Counted from the first letter of the stretch, positions 35,189 through 44,889 are shown. The stretch is 64,000 nucleotides of DNA from Allosediminivita pacifica (GCF_003054175.1 NZ_QBKN01000003.1:165598-229597); one strand, 5' to 3'. Notes: generated by a model from the letters alone, not told the origin. Translations and numbers: made by a program.

Positions 35189-37027
35189 ATGTTCCGTTAC
35201 TTCGAAAATCTCGTCGATCCCTATGCCCCTTATGCGCAGACGGATCGCCCCCCGCAGAAACTGCTGCCCTTCCTCATGGGCTTCGCGCGACCCTTCCGCG
35301 GCGTCTTCATCGCCGCCACGCTGCTCTCCATCGTCGTGGCCGCGGTCGAGGTCGGGCTGATCGGCGTCATGGGCTGGGTGGTCGACACCCTCTCCGGGGA
35401 TCCCGCGCAGGTCTGGGCCGATCACTGGCCCGCGCTCGTGGGGCTCGCCGTCTTCGTGCTGCTCATCCGCCCGGTGATCCAGGCGCTCGACGTGCTGCTG
35501 CTCAACAACGCCATCATGCCGAACTTCGGCACGATCATCCGCTGGCGGGCGCACAGCCACGTCATGCGCCAGTCCGTCGGCTGGTTCGAGAACGACTTTG
35601 CAGGGCGCATCGCCAACCGCATCATGCAGACGCCCCCCGCCGCGGGCGAGGCCGTCTTCCAGGTCTTCGACGCGATCACCTTCTCGCTCGCCTACCTCGT
35701 CGGCGCGCTCTTCCTGCTGGGCGACGCCGATCCGCGCCTGATGCTGCCGCTGGTGCTCTGGCTCGGGCTCTACGCGCTGCTCATGCGCTGGACGATCCTG
35801 CGCGTCGGCCCGGCCTCCAAGGCCGCCTCCGATGCCCGGTCCGAGGTCACGGGCCGCGTCGTCGATGCCTACACGAACGTGCACGCGGTCAAGATGTTCG
35901 CCCACCACGACCGCGAACTCGACTACGCGAAGGAATCGATCGAGGACGCCCGCCGCACCTTCGCCGCCGAGATGCGGATCTTCACCATCATGGACGTGGC
36001 GCTGGTGACGCTGAACGGCGTGCTCATCGTCGGCGTGGTCGGTTGGGCCATCGCGCTCTGGATGCAGGGCGCGGCCTCGGCCGGTGTCGTGGCCGCCGCC
36101 ACCGCGCTCACCCTGCGGCTCAACGCCATGACCGGCTGGATCATGTGGGCGCTGACCTCCTTCTTCCGCCAGCTCGGCGTCGTGGCCGAGGGTATGGAGA
36201 CCATCGCCCAGCCCGTCACGCTCGTGGATCACCCCGGCGCGAAACCGCTCGAACTCACCAAGGGCCGGATCGAGATCCAGAACCTCTCGCACCACTACGG
36301 GCGCGGGGCAGGCGGGCTCGACCGCATCGACCTGACGATCGAGCCGGGCGAAAAGGTGGGCCTCGTGGGTCGCTCCGGCGCGGGAAAGTCGACGCTCGTG
36401 AAGCTGCTCCTGCGCTTCTACGACGTGGAAAGTGGCCGCATCCTCATCGACGGGCAGGACATCGGCCACGTCACGCAGGACAGCCTGCGCGGCAATATCG
36501 GCATGGTCCAGCAGGACAGCGCGCTCCTGCACCGCTCGGTGCGCGACAACATCCTCTACGGCCGCCCAGATGCCTCCGAGACCGAGATGATCGAGGCCGC
36601 GAAGAAGGCGCAGGCCCACGACTTCATCCTCGATCTCGCCGATCCCAAGGGCAACACCGGCTACGACGCGCAGGTGGGCGAGCGGGGCATCAAGCTCTCG
36701 GGCGGCCAGCGCCAGCGGATCACGCTCGCCCGCGCCATCCTAAAGGATGCGCCCATTCTCCTGCTGGACGAGGCCACCAGCGCCCTCGATTCCGAGGTCG
36801 AGGCCGCCATCCAGGACACGCTCTACGGCATGATGGAGGGCAAGACGGTCATCGCCATCGCGCACCGCCTGTCCACCATCGCCCAGATGGACCGCATCCT
36901 CGTCATGGACGAGGGTCGCATCGTGGAACAGGGCAGCCATGACGGGCTTCTCTCCGAGGGCGGGCTATATGCCTCCCTCTGGGCCCGTCAGTCGGGTGGG
37001 TTTATCGGTAAGGACGCGGCGGAATGA
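35189..37027 (+). CDS. ABC half-exporter (membrane + ATPase fusion), first of three
   Basis: 612 residues. The N-terminal six-helix exporter domain (about 25-320) is followed by the nucleotide-binding domain: Walker A GRSGAGKS at 394-401, Q-loop QQDS, signature LSGGQRQR, Walker B LLLDEATSALD, H-loop IAHRLS. This is the type IV (MsbA/ATM1-like) architecture, which exports lipids, peptides or drugs as a dimer. Starts MFRYFENLVDPY. The start of the second transporter lies inside its stop (ATGA), so they are co-translated. Substrate unknown. Confidence 0.93.
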   Translation: MFRYFENLVDPYAPYAQTDRPPQKLLPFLMGFARPFRGVFIAATLLSIVVAAVEVGLIGVMGWVVDTLSGDPAQVWADHWPALVGLAVFVLLIRPVIQALDVLLLNNAIMPNFGTIIRWRAHSHVMRQSVGWFENDFAGRIANRIMQTPPAAGEAVFQVFDAITFSLAYLVGALFLLGDADPRLMLPLVLWLGLYALLMRWTILRVGPASKAASDARSEVTGRVVDAYTNVHAVKMFAHHDRELDYAKESIEDARRTFAAEMRIFTIMDVALVTLNGVLIVGVVGWAIALWMQGAASAGVVAAATALTLRLNAMTGWIMWALTSFFRQLGVVAEGMETIAQPVTLVDHPGAKPLELTKGRIEIQNLSHHYGRGAGGLDRIDLTIEPGEKVGLVGRSGAGKSTLVKLLLRFYDVESGRILIDGQDIGHVTQDSLRGNIGMVQQDSALLHRSVRDNILYGRPDASETEMIEAAKKAQAHDFILDLADPKGNTGYDAQVGERGIKLSGGQRQRITLARAILKDAPILLLDEATSALDSEVEAAIQDTLYGMMEGKTVIAIAHRLSTIAQMDRILVMDEGRIVEQGSHDGLLSEGGLYASLWARQSGGFIGKDAAE

Positions 37028-38895
37028 TCCCCAGCTTTTTCAGTGAGTTCATCAGGAAGGCGGGCGACCAGATCGACCCGGAACAACCCGCCGAGGGCCC
37101 GCCGCCGACCACCCTGCGCCCCTTCATGATGTGGTGCCTCAAGGGCGGCTGGTTCATCATCTGGCTCGGCGTGGCGATTTCCGTCACCGCCGGCGTGACC
37201 GAGGTGCTCTCGATGTATCTCCTCGGCCGCGTCGTCGACGCGGTCGACGCCACCCTGACCGAGGGCATCCCGCTCGTCTCGCACCTGTGGCTTTTCGTCG
37301 GCGGCGTGTTCCTGCTGCTGGTCGCCCGCCCGCTGCTCTTCGGCGGGCTGGCGCTGACCCAATCGGTCATGATCGGCCCCAACATCTTCAAGCTGGTGCT
37401 CGCGCGGCTCTACCGCTGGACCATCGGCCAGTCGGTCAGCTTCTTCGACAACGACTTCGCCGGGCGCGTCGCCCAGAAAAAGGTGCAGGCCGCCCGGTCG
37501 CTCATGGAAATCGTGGTCGAATCCGTCAACGCCATCACCTTCGGCCTCTCCACCGTCATCGGCACCGCCTTCCTTCTGGGCGGGGTCAGCCTCTGGCTTG
37601 TCGTCCTTCTGGTGGCGTGGTTCGCGCTCTACCTCGGCTTCCTGCGGGTGATGCTGCCGCTCATCCGCAGCCGCTCCGCCGCCCGGGCCGAGGCGCAGGC
37701 CATGGTCACCGGCCAGGTCGTCGACACCATCAGCAACATCAAGACGGTCAAGCTCTTCGCGGGCTCCCGGCACGAGGATGAACGCGCCCTCGGCGCCATG
37801 TCCGAACTGCGCGACAAGGCGCTGGTCTTCGGTGAGGCGACCACTGTCTTCCGGCTCGGCCTCATCTTCATCGCGGGCCTGCTGCCCGTCGTCATGGTCG
37901 CCGCCGCCATCGCCCTGCGCGGCGCGGGCGTGTCGCCCGGCGACATCGCCGCCACCGGGGCGGTGACCATCCGGCTCGCGCAGATGACCGGCTGGATCAG
38001 CTTCACGCTCATGGTCATCTACGGCCACCTGGGCGAGGTCGAGGACGGGATGCGCACCATCGCGCCCGCCCGCCGCATCGACGACGCCCCCGGCGCGCAG
38101 GACCTCATGGTGCCCAACGGAGAAATCGCCTTCGACGACATCACCTTCGCCTACGGCGGCGAGGGTGGCGGGGTCGAGGGGATCGACCTGACCATCCGCC
38201 CGGGCGAAAAGCTCGCCATCGTGGGTGAAAGCGGCGCGGGCAAGTCCACCATGGTCGCCCTGCTCATGCGGCTCTACGACACCGAACAGGGCGTCCTGCG
38301 GATCGACGGACAGGATATCTCCGGGGTGACGCAGGACAGCCTGCGCGCCCAGATCGGCATGGTCACGCAGGAAACGGCCATGTTCAATCGCTCCGCGCTC
38401 GACAACATCCGCTACGGCCGCCCTGATGCCACCCCGGAGGAAGTCGAGGCCGCCGCCCGCAAGGCCGAGGCGCACGATTTCATCCTGAACCTGCGCGACG
38501 CCCGGGGCCGCCAGGGCTATGAGGCGCACTTGGGCGAACGGGGCGTGAAGCTTTCGGGCGGCCAGCGTCAGCGCATCGCGCTCGCCCGGGCCATCCTCAA
38601 GGACGCGCCGATCCTGGTGCTGGACGAGGCCACGAGCGCGCTCGATTCCGAGGTCGAGGCCGCGATCCAGACCGCGCTCGACCGCGTGATGGAAGGCAAG
38701 ACCGTGCTGGCCATCGCGCACCGGCTGTCCACGATCTCGAGCATGGACCGGATCATCGTCATGCATGGCGGGCACATCGTCGAGGAAGGCAACCACGACG
38801 AGCTGCTCGAGAAACGCGGCCTCTATGCCCGCTACTGGGACCGCCAGTCCGGCGGCTTCCTCGGCGCGGACGAGGGCTCGGAGGCCGCCGAGTGA
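37024..38895 (+). CDS. ABC half-exporter, second of three
   Basis: 623 residues, starting at ATG 37024 in a 4-base overlap. Six membrane segments, then ATPase with Walker A GESGAGKS at 402-408 (GE at 401), LSGGQRQR, LVLDEATSALD and IAHRLS. The membrane-domain helix with FFDNDFAGRVAQK closely parallels FFENDFAGRI in the other two, and the ATPase ends with the same WDRQSGGFL tail style, so the three look like recent paralogues. Possibly it pairs with a neighbour as a heterodimer. Substrate unknown. Confidence 0.92.
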   Translation: MIPSFFSEFIRKAGDQIDPEQPAEGPPPTTLRPFMMWCLKGGWFIIWLGVAISVTAGVTEVLSMYLLGRVVDAVDATLTEGIPLVSHLWLFVGGVFLLLVARPLLFGGLALTQSVMIGPNIFKLVLARLYRWTIGQSVSFFDNDFAGRVAQKKVQAARSLMEIVVESVNAITFGLSTVIGTAFLLGGVSLWLVVLLVAWFALYLGFLRVMLPLIRSRSAARAEAQAMVTGQVVDTISNIKTVKLFAGSRHEDERALGAMSELRDKALVFGEATTVFRLGLIFIAGLLPVVMVAAAIALRGAGVSPGDIAATGAVTIRLAQMTGWISFTLMVIYGHLGEVEDGMRTIAPARRIDDAPGAQDLMVPNGEIAFDDITFAYGGEGGGVEGIDLTIRPGEKLAIVGESGAGKSTMVALLMRLYDTEQGVLRIDGQDISGVTQDSLRAQIGMVTQETAMFNRSALDNIRYGRPDATPEEVEAAARKAEAHDFILNLRDARGRQGYEAHLGERGVKLSGGQRQRIALARAILKDAPILVLDEATSALDSEVEAAIQTALDRVMEGKTVLAIAHRLSTISSMDRIIVMHGGHIVEEGNHDELLEKRGLYARYWDRQSGGFLGADEGSEAAE

Positions 38896-40724
38896 TCCGG
38901 CGCCTCGCGCGGCTGATCGACCCCTTCGCGGAGGCCTCCGGCCCGCCGCCCCGCAGGCCGTGGCCCTTCATGCGCTGGGCGCTCGCGGGCGCATGGCCCG
39001 CGATCTGGCTCACGGTGCTGGTGACCGGCCTCACCGGCCTGTCGGAACTCGTGACCGCCCGCTTCACCGGCTGGGTGATCGACGCGGCCTCGGGCGCGGC
39101 GGGGCAGGGCGACTTCTGGGGCAGCTTCTGGCCGGTCATCCTTTTCGGTCTGGGCTTCTTCCTGCTGCTGCGCCCGGTGCTTTTCGTCTTCGACGCCGCC
39201 GTCTCGGGCGTCATGCTGGGGCCGAACCTCTTTCCGCTGGTGCTGGCCCGACTGAACCGCCACGTGCTCGGCCACTCGATGCGCTTCTTCGAGAACGACT
39301 TTGCCGGACGCATCAGCCAGAAGGCGCTCCAGACCGCCCGATCGCTCACCGACCTCGTGCTCGAGGTGACCGACGTGGTGGTCTTCTCGCTCGCCATGTT
39401 CGTGGGCTCCTTCGTCCTCATGGCGATGATCGACGCGCGGCTGTTGCTCGTCTTCGCGGTCTGGGCGGTGCTCTACGCCGCGGCGCTGTGGTACTTCATC
39501 CCGCGCGTGCAGACCCGTTCGGCCAGCCGCGCCGGGGCGCGCACGCAGGTCAGCGGCCAGATCGTCGACGCCTATTCCAACATCGCCACGGTCAAGCTCT
39601 TCGCCCGCGACGGCGACGAGGACCGTGCCACGCTTTCCGCGCTCGACACCTTCCGCGACCGATCGCTCGACTTCGGCACGCTTTCGGCCGTCTTCCGCAT
39701 GGTGCTCATGGCGCTTGGCGGCATCCTGCCCGTGGTCTCGATCCTCGGCGCGCTCTTCCTCTGGACCCGCGGTGCGGCCACCCCGGGCGAGATCGCGACA
39801 ACCGCCATGATCACCACGCGCCTGTCGATGCTGACCAACCGGCTGGGCCGGGCGTCGCTGTCGATGTTCACCCACGTGGGCGAGATCCAGGACGGTATCG
39901 ACACGCTGACCCCCGCGCACGAGATCACCGACGCCGACCGGCCCCGCGACGTCCGCGGCGCAAAGGGCGCGATCCGCTTCGAGGACGTGTCCTTCGGCTA
40001 CGGCACCGACAGCCACGCACTGACGCACTTCGACCTCGCGATTTCGCCCGGCGAGAAGGTGGCGCTTGTCGGCGGCTCGGGCGCGGGCAAAAGCACCGCC
40101 GTCTCGCTGCTCCTGCGGCTGCACGACGTCGAGGGCGGGCGCATCACGCTCGACGGCACCGACATCCGCGAAATCGCCCAGACCTCGCTGCGCGACCAGG
40201 TCGCCGTGGTCCGGCAGGACACCAACATGTTCAACCGCTCGGCGCTCGACAACATCCGCTACGGCCGCCCCGAGGCCACGCTGGACGAGGTGCAGGACGC
40301 CGCGCGCCGCGCCTCGGCGCACGAATTCATCCTCGGGCTGCGCGACAATTCCGGGCGCACCGGCTACGACGCGCGGCTGGGTGAACGCGGCGTGAAGCTG
40401 TCCGGCGGCCAACGCCAGCGCATCGCGCTCGCCCGCGCGATCCTCAAGGACGCGCCGGTGCTGGTGCTGGACGAGGCCACCAGCGCGCTCGATTCGGAGG
40501 TCGAGGCCGAGATCCAGCAGGCGCTCGAGGCCGTGATGCAGGGCAAGACCGTGCTCGCCATCGCGCACCGGCTCTCGACCATCTCGGCCATGGACCGGAT
40601 CGTGGTGCTGGACGCGGGCTCCATCGTGGAGCAGGGCGCCCACGACGAGTTGCTGGTCCGCCGCGGCCTTTATGCCCGCTACTGGGCGCGGCAGTCGGGC
40701 GGTTTCCTCAACGCGGCCGAGTGA
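38892..40724 (+). CDS. ABC half-exporter, third of three
   Basis: 610 residues from GTG 38892, overlapping the previous stop (GTGA). Domain plan as in its neighbours: membrane domain with FFENDFAGRISQK, ATPase with Walker A GGSGAGKS at 394-401, LSGGQRQR, LVLDEATSALD and IAHRLS. All Walker and signature residues are intact, so none of the three is a degenerate subunit. Ends with ARQSGGFLNAAE. It is followed by 144 non-coding bases before the methyltransferase. Confidence 0.92.
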   Translation: MIRRLARLIDPFAEASGPPPRRPWPFMRWALAGAWPAIWLTVLVTGLTGLSELVTARFTGWVIDAASGAAGQGDFWGSFWPVILFGLGFFLLLRPVLFVFDAAVSGVMLGPNLFPLVLARLNRHVLGHSMRFFENDFAGRISQKALQTARSLTDLVLEVTDVVVFSLAMFVGSFVLMAMIDARLLLVFAVWAVLYAAALWYFIPRVQTRSASRAGARTQVSGQIVDAYSNIATVKLFARDGDEDRATLSALDTFRDRSLDFGTLSAVFRMVLMALGGILPVVSILGALFLWTRGAATPGEIATTAMITTRLSMLTNRLGRASLSMFTHVGEIQDGIDTLTPAHEITDADRPRDVRGAKGAIRFEDVSFGYGTDSHALTHFDLAISPGEKVALVGGSGAGKSTAVSLLLRLHDVEGGRITLDGTDIREIAQTSLRDQVAVVRQDTNMFNRSALDNIRYGRPEATLDEVQDAARRASAHEFILGLRDNSGRTGYDARLGERGVKLSGGQRQRIALARAILKDAPVLVLDEATSALDSEVEAEIQQALEAVMQGKTVLAIAHRLSTISAMDRIVVLDAGSIVEQGAHDELLVRRGLYARYWARQSGGFLNAAE

Positions 40725-40835
40725 TTCGATGGGGCGCGCGTGCCGCGCGCGCAGGTTGCCTCGCATGCGCTCGGGCCGTGGGTTGCGGGCGGTGCACCCT
40801 TGCGCATTGCGTTAAGCCCGTGTTTGGCGGTGCTT

Positions 40836-40858
40836 GAGTATTTGGACCAAGAAGAAGC
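40836..40858 (-). repeat. 23-bp interspersed motif, copy 1
   Basis: On the minus strand it reads GCTTCTTCTTGGTCCAAATA then CTC. It matches 21 of 23 bases of 49475-49497. Here it lies directly upstream of the methyltransferase start and ends in its purine-rich leader. I recall very similar strings being common between genes of Rhodobacteraceae, but that is unverified. Confidence 0.6.
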
Positions 40859-40868
40859 AGGGGCGCAG

Positions 40869-42098
40869 ATGGCGGTTGAACGGCACGTGATCCAACGGCT
40901 GGGGCACCAGGGCGACGGGATCGCGCCCGGGCCGGTCTTCGTGCCGGGGGTGCTGCCCGGCGAGGAGGTCGAGGGCGAGGTGACGGGCCAGCACATGGCC
41001 CGGCCTAAGATCCTTGCCCCGGTCGAGGCGCGCGTCTCGCCCCCCTGCCGTCACGCCAAAAGCTGCGGCGGCTGCCAGTTGCAGCACGCCGCGCCGGATT
41101 TTACCGCCACGTGGAAGACCGGGGTCATTGCCAGGGCGCTCGAGGCTCAGGGGCTCGACACTGATATCCGGCCCATCGTGACATCGCCGCCGCAGTCGCG
41201 ACGGCGCGCCCGGTTCTCGGCGCGGCGCACCAAGAAGGGGGCGCTTGCGGGCTTCCACCAGAAGGCCTCGGACGTGATCGTCGCGGTGCCGGACTGCATC
41301 CTGGTCACCCCCGCGCTCGCCGCCGCCCTGCCCATGGTCGAGGAGTTGGCCGTGCTGGGCGCCAGCCGCAAGGGCGAGCTTTCGGTGCTGGTGACCGAGA
41401 CGCTCGCGGGGCTCGACGTGCATGCCACGGGCGGTAAGCCGCTCGACGGCGATCTGCGCGTGGGTCTCGCCGCGCTGGGCGAAAAGCACGATCTTGCGCG
41501 GATTTCCTGGGAGGACGAGGCCCTGACCCGCCGTCCGCCGCATCTTGCCTTCGGCAATGCCACCGTGGTGCCGCCGCCGGGGGCCTTCCTGCAGCCCACG
41601 CAGGAGGGCGCCGACACGCTGGTCGACGGGATCGTCGAGGCGCTGGAGGGTGCAAAGGAGGTGGCCGATCTCTTTGCCGGCTGTGGCACCTTCGCCCTGC
41701 CGCTGGCGGGCACGCGCAACGTGCACGCGGTCGAGGGTGACCGCGCCATGACTGCCGCGCTGGACGAGGGCTGGCGCAAGGGTCGCGGCCTGCGCCGGGT
41801 GACGACCGAGACGCGGGACCTTTTCCGCAACCCGCTGCTGCCCGACGAGATGACCCGCTACGACGGCGTGGTCATCGACCCGCCCCGCGCCGGGGCCGAG
41901 GCGCAGGTGACCCAGATCGCCGCGGCGAAGATCCCGCGCGTGGCCCACGTGTCCTGCAACCCGGTCACCTTCGCCCGCGACTGCGCCACGCTGGTGGCGG
42001 CGGGCTACGCCCTCGAATGGGTGCAGCCCGTTGACCAGTTCCGCTGGTCCACCCATGTGGAATGCGTTGCAAGCCTGCGTCTCGGGGGACGGAAATGA
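40869..42098 (+). CDS. 23S rRNA (uracil-5-)-methyltransferase, RlmD/RumA-like
   Basis: 409 residues from ATG 40869, following CAGGGGCGCAG. N-terminal TRAM-like beta domain, then four cysteines for a 4Fe-4S cluster: C60, C66, C69 (CRHAKSCGGC) and C143. The SAM-binding motif is DLFAGCGTFALPLA, and the catalytic cysteine lies in HVSCNPVTFARD near residue 365. The family makes 5-methyluridine in RNA; rRNA is the usual target of Fe-S-containing members, but tRNA cannot be excluded. Its stop overlaps the channel gene's start (ATGA). Confidence 0.9.
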   Translation: MAVERHVIQRLGHQGDGIAPGPVFVPGVLPGEEVEGEVTGQHMARPKILAPVEARVSPPCRHAKSCGGCQLQHAAPDFTATWKTGVIARALEAQGLDTDIRPIVTSPPQSRRRARFSARRTKKGALAGFHQKASDVIVAVPDCILVTPALAAALPMVEELAVLGASRKGELSVLVTETLAGLDVHATGGKPLDGDLRVGLAALGEKHDLARISWEDEALTRRPPHLAFGNATVVPPPGAFLQPTQEGADTLVDGIVEALEGAKEVADLFAGCGTFALPLAGTRNVHAVEGDRAMTAALDEGWRKGRGLRRVTTETRDLFRNPLLPDEMTRYDGVVIDPPRAGAEAQVTQIAAAKIPRVAHVSCNPVTFARDCATLVAAGYALEWVQPVDQFRWSTHVECVASLRLGGRK

Positions 42099-42880
42099 CC
42101 AAACGCGCGCGCCTCGCCCGGTTTATGGACCGGGCGGACGTCCAGAATGCCATCATCGCGGTGATCGTGGTCAACGCGGTCATCCTCGGGATGGAGACCT
42201 CCGACACCCTCATGGCCCGCTGGGGCACGCTGATCCGCGTGCTGGACATGGCCTGCCTCGCCATCTTCGTCGCCGAGCTGATCGCCAAGATGGTGGCCCA
42301 CGGGACCCGCTTCTTCCGCAATGGCTGGAACGTCTTCGATTTCGTGATCGTCGGCATCTCGCTTGTGCCGGCAGGGCAGGGGATCTCGGTCCTGCGGGCG
42401 CTGCGGGTGCTGCGGGTCATGCGCGTGATCTCGGTCGCGCCGCGGCTGCGCCGCGTGGTCGAGGGGTTCATCACCGCGCTGCCGGGCATGGGCAGCGTGT
42501 TCCTGCTGATGGCGCTGATCTTCTACATCGGCGCGGTGATCGCGACCAAGCTCTTCTCCGACGCCTTTCCCGAATGGTTCGGCGATCTCGCCCGCTCGGC
42601 CTACACGCTCTTCCAGGTCATGACGCTGGAGAGCTGGTCCATGGGCATCGTCCGCCCGGTGATGGAGACCTACCCCCAGGCCTGGCTCTTCTTCGTGCCC
42701 TTCATCATGATCACCTCCTTCGCGGTGGTGAACCTGTTGGTCGGTCTCATCGTGAACTCCATGCAGGACGCCCACGAACGCGAGACCGGAGAAGCCACCG
42801 ATGCCTACCGCGACGCGGTGCTCGCGCGGCTCGAGGCCATCGAAAAACGACTGGCCGAGGCCGAACGCACGAAGGATTGA
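42095..42880 (+). CDS. NaChBac-type voltage-gated sodium channel
   Basis: 261 residues with six membrane segments. The S4 segment near 98-120 has arginine at every third position (LRALRVLRVMRVISV). The pore's selectivity filter is TLESWSM at 177-183, the same as in the known bacterial channel NaChBac, with the ring-forming Glu at 179. The C-terminal helix (about 228-260) looks like the tetramerising coiled coil. It forms a homotetrameric Na+ channel, in marine bacteria linked to pH, motility or osmotic control. Start overlaps the methyltransferase stop (ATGA), an unusual coupling. Confidence 0.93.
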   Translation: MTKRARLARFMDRADVQNAIIAVIVVNAVILGMETSDTLMARWGTLIRVLDMACLAIFVAELIAKMVAHGTRFFRNGWNVFDFVIVGISLVPAGQGISVLRALRVLRVMRVISVAPRLRRVVEGFITALPGMGSVFLLMALIFYIGAVIATKLFSDAFPEWFGDLARSAYTLFQVMTLESWSMGIVRPVMETYPQAWLFFVPFIMITSFAVVNLLVGLIVNSMQDAHERETGEATDAYRDAVLARLEAIEKRLAEAERTKD

Positions 42881-42954
42881 AGTGTCGCGATGCCCCGTCC
42901 TGCGGTATGGTTCCCGAAAACGAGCAGAACCCAAAAATAAACGAGCAGGACAGT

Positions 42955-43452
42955 ATGCGGGCACTCTTCTTTTGCCTGATCGCGGTGATGGGCCTTGCCC
43001 TTGCCGGGTGCGGCCACAACAAGTTCAAGACCTATAACGGCCCCGAGGTGACCCAGGTGTTGGTGAACAAGGGGGCGCGCCGGATGTACCTTCTGCACCA
43101 CACCCGCGTGCTCGAGGCCTACGACATCGGGCTCGGCTTCGCGCCCGCGGGTCACAAGCAGATCGAAGGCGACGGGCGCACGCCCGAGGGCGACTACATC
43201 ATCGACCGGCGCAATCCCGACAGCAAATTTCACCTCAGCATCGGGGTGTCCTATCCCAACCCATACGACCGTGCCTTTGCCGAGGCGCTCGAGAAGTCGC
43301 CCGGCGGCGACATCTTCATCCACGGGCGACCGCCGGAATACCGCAAGGGCGGGCGTGACTGGACCGCGGGCTGCATCGCCGTGACCGACCGCGAGATCGA
43401 GGAGATCTACGCGATGGTCCGCAACGGCACCCCGATCCGCATCACGCCCTGA
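42955..43452 (+). CDS. L,D-transpeptidase lipoprotein (YkuD family)
   Basis: 165 residues from ATG 42955. Lipoprotein signal with LAGC and C19 as the acyl-anchored cysteine. The YkuD domain covers about 32-160: the active-site histidine H123 in IFIHG and cysteine C140 in TAGCIAV, the family's HG...GC pattern with T in place of the usual S. It should form 3-3 cross-links in peptidoglycan or attach proteins to it, from the inner face of the outer membrane or the periplasm. It lies 72 bases after the channel gene. Confidence 0.9.
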   Translation: MRALFFCLIAVMGLALAGCGHNKFKTYNGPEVTQVLVNKGARRMYLLHHTRVLEAYDIGLGFAPAGHKQIEGDGRTPEGDYIIDRRNPDSKFHLSIGVSYPNPYDRAFAEALEKSPGGDIFIHGRPPEYRKGGRDWTAGCIAVTDREIEEIYAMVRNGTPIRITP

Positions 43453-43458
43453 CCGGGA

Positions 43459-44034
43459 TCAGGCGGGGCGCTCTCCGGGCGTCCCGCCCCCTGGCGTCGG
43501 CGACAGATCCGGTGCGCCGAGAACCATGGTCCACCAGATCTTGCCGTTGTTCTCCTGGTACCAGTCGAAGCCGAGATCGCGCGCGGAATCGTCGAGGATC
43601 ACCTCGCGGATATTCTCGTCCTGCATCCAGGCGGTGAGCGTCTCCAGCTCGCTCTCGTAGGTTTCCGAGATTGCCTCGCCCACGAGCCGCCCCTGGTAAC
43701 CGACACGCCGCACCCGGTCGATCGGCGAAGAGCCGTCCGAGCCGAAGTGCCACGGGCGGTTCTGGACCGACATGTCGCGCGAGTGCGTGGCCGCGGCCGC
43801 GTTGAGCTGGGCGTTCAGCTGCAGCGGAGGGTGACCGCCCGCCTGACGCAGCGCGTTCACCGAATCGAGCATCCGGTACTGCACGCGGCCTTCATCACCG
43901 ATCCGGTAGACTTGGGGCAGCGGGCGGCCGTCGGGGCCGTAGCGCCGGGCCGGCGGTGGCGGTGGCGCGCAGGCCGCAAGCCCGCCCGCGGCTGTCGCGA
44001 GAAGAAAAAAGCGCCGTGTAAGTCTGTTGTCCAT
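43459..44034 (-). CDS. CAP/SCP domain lipoprotein
   Basis: 191 residues from ATG 44034, preceded by GGGAAGACAG. It has twin-arginine-like RR at 7-8 and a lipobox at C22 (LAAC). The CAP domain spans about 55-175: NALRQAGGHPPLQLNAQLN, HSRDMSVQNRPWHFG, VGEAISE, and the WTMVLG end, with the conserved His of HSRDM and the Glu of VGEAIS. Bacterial CAP proteins are secreted or envelope proteins of mostly unknown function. Convergent with the first L,D-transpeptidase (6 bases between stops) and divergent from the second. Confidence 0.88.
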   Translation of the reverse strand: MDNRLTRRFFLLATAAGGLAACAPPPPPARRYGPDGRPLPQVYRIGDEGRVQYRMLDSVNALRQAGGHPPLQLNAQLNAAAATHSRDMSVQNRPWHFGSDGSSPIDRVRRVGYQGRLVGEAISETYESELETLTAWMQDENIREVILDDSARDLGFDWYQENNGKIWWTMVLGAPDLSPTPGGGTPGERPA

Positions 44035-44200
44035 ATCTGTCTTCCCGCTCCTATTCACCCGGACCGGCTTACCCCCTGCCGAGTGGCCGTTCAAACTCAC
44101 AATCCCGCGCATCGGGCCGATGACGGGCCTTTGATTTGCGAATGCGGCATTCGCGCAATATTATCCAACCGTTGCATGCACAAATTGACGGGATTGTGAG

Positions 44201-44800
44201 ATGACTCGGAAGGCACGACATCTTCTGGACAGACGCGCGTTTCTGGCCGGAACCGCGGCGACCCTCGGCACACCCGCTCTGGCGCAAAGCGTGACGGGGC
44301 AGGGCACGACGGAAGTGGAGGACGATATCTCCCAGATCGTGCGCCGGAACGTATCGAGCTTCCGCACGCTCGACTGGCAGCCGTACTTCGACAACCTGAA
44401 CAAGGGCGCCATCCTCGTCGACATCGACTCGCGCGCGCTCCATTACTGGACCGAGGCGGCGGAGTACTACCTCTACCCGACCTCCGTGCCGCTGACCGAG
44501 GACCTGACGCGCCGCGGCCGGACCCGCGTGACGCTCAAGGACCCCGAGCCCGACTGGCGTCCGACGCCCTCCATGAAGCAGCGCAACCCCGAGTGGCCGG
44601 ACTACGTCGGCCCCGGCCCGGACAACCCGCTCGGCACCCGCGCGCTGCACCTCAGCTGGACCTACTACCGGATCCACGGCACCCACGACACGCGCAAGAT
44701 CGGTCGCCGTTCGTCGAATGGCTGCATCGGCCTCTACAACCAGCACATCGAAGAGCTTTACGAGATGGCAGAGGTCGGAACGCAGGTGTTGCTTATTTGA
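44201..44800 (+). CDS. Exported L,D-transpeptidase (YkuD family)
   Basis: 199 residues. The N-terminus has twin arginines (DRRAFLAG) and a hydrophobic stretch to about residue 28 (TPALA/QS), suggesting Tat export. The YkuD domain has H159 in YRIHG and C175 in RSSNGCIGLYN, a complete SxGC-type active site. It makes L,D cross-links or anchors proteins to peptidoglycan. It is the second such enzyme within 1.3 kb, transcribed alone. The ATG at 44201 has only a weak upstream GTGAG. Confidence 0.9.
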   Translation: MTRKARHLLDRRAFLAGTAATLGTPALAQSVTGQGTTEVEDDISQIVRRNVSSFRTLDWQPYFDNLNKGAILVDIDSRALHYWTEAAEYYLYPTSVPLTEDLTRRGRTRVTLKDPEPDWRPTPSMKQRNPEWPDYVGPGPDNPLGTRALHLSWTYYRIHGTHDTRKIGRRSSNGCIGLYNQHIEELYEMAEVGTQVLLI

Positions 44801-44889
44801 CGACAGGGCAGAAAACGCCGATGCGGCGCGATCTTCCAGCAATTGCAATCGTCTGAATTTGCTGCTTAGTGAGAGATACGAGGTAAGTC

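Noticed and set aside
36988..40766. Two long minus-strand frames (602 and 644 codons) opposite the ABC exporters
   Set aside because: They mirror each other because the exporters are paralogues; no independent protein features.
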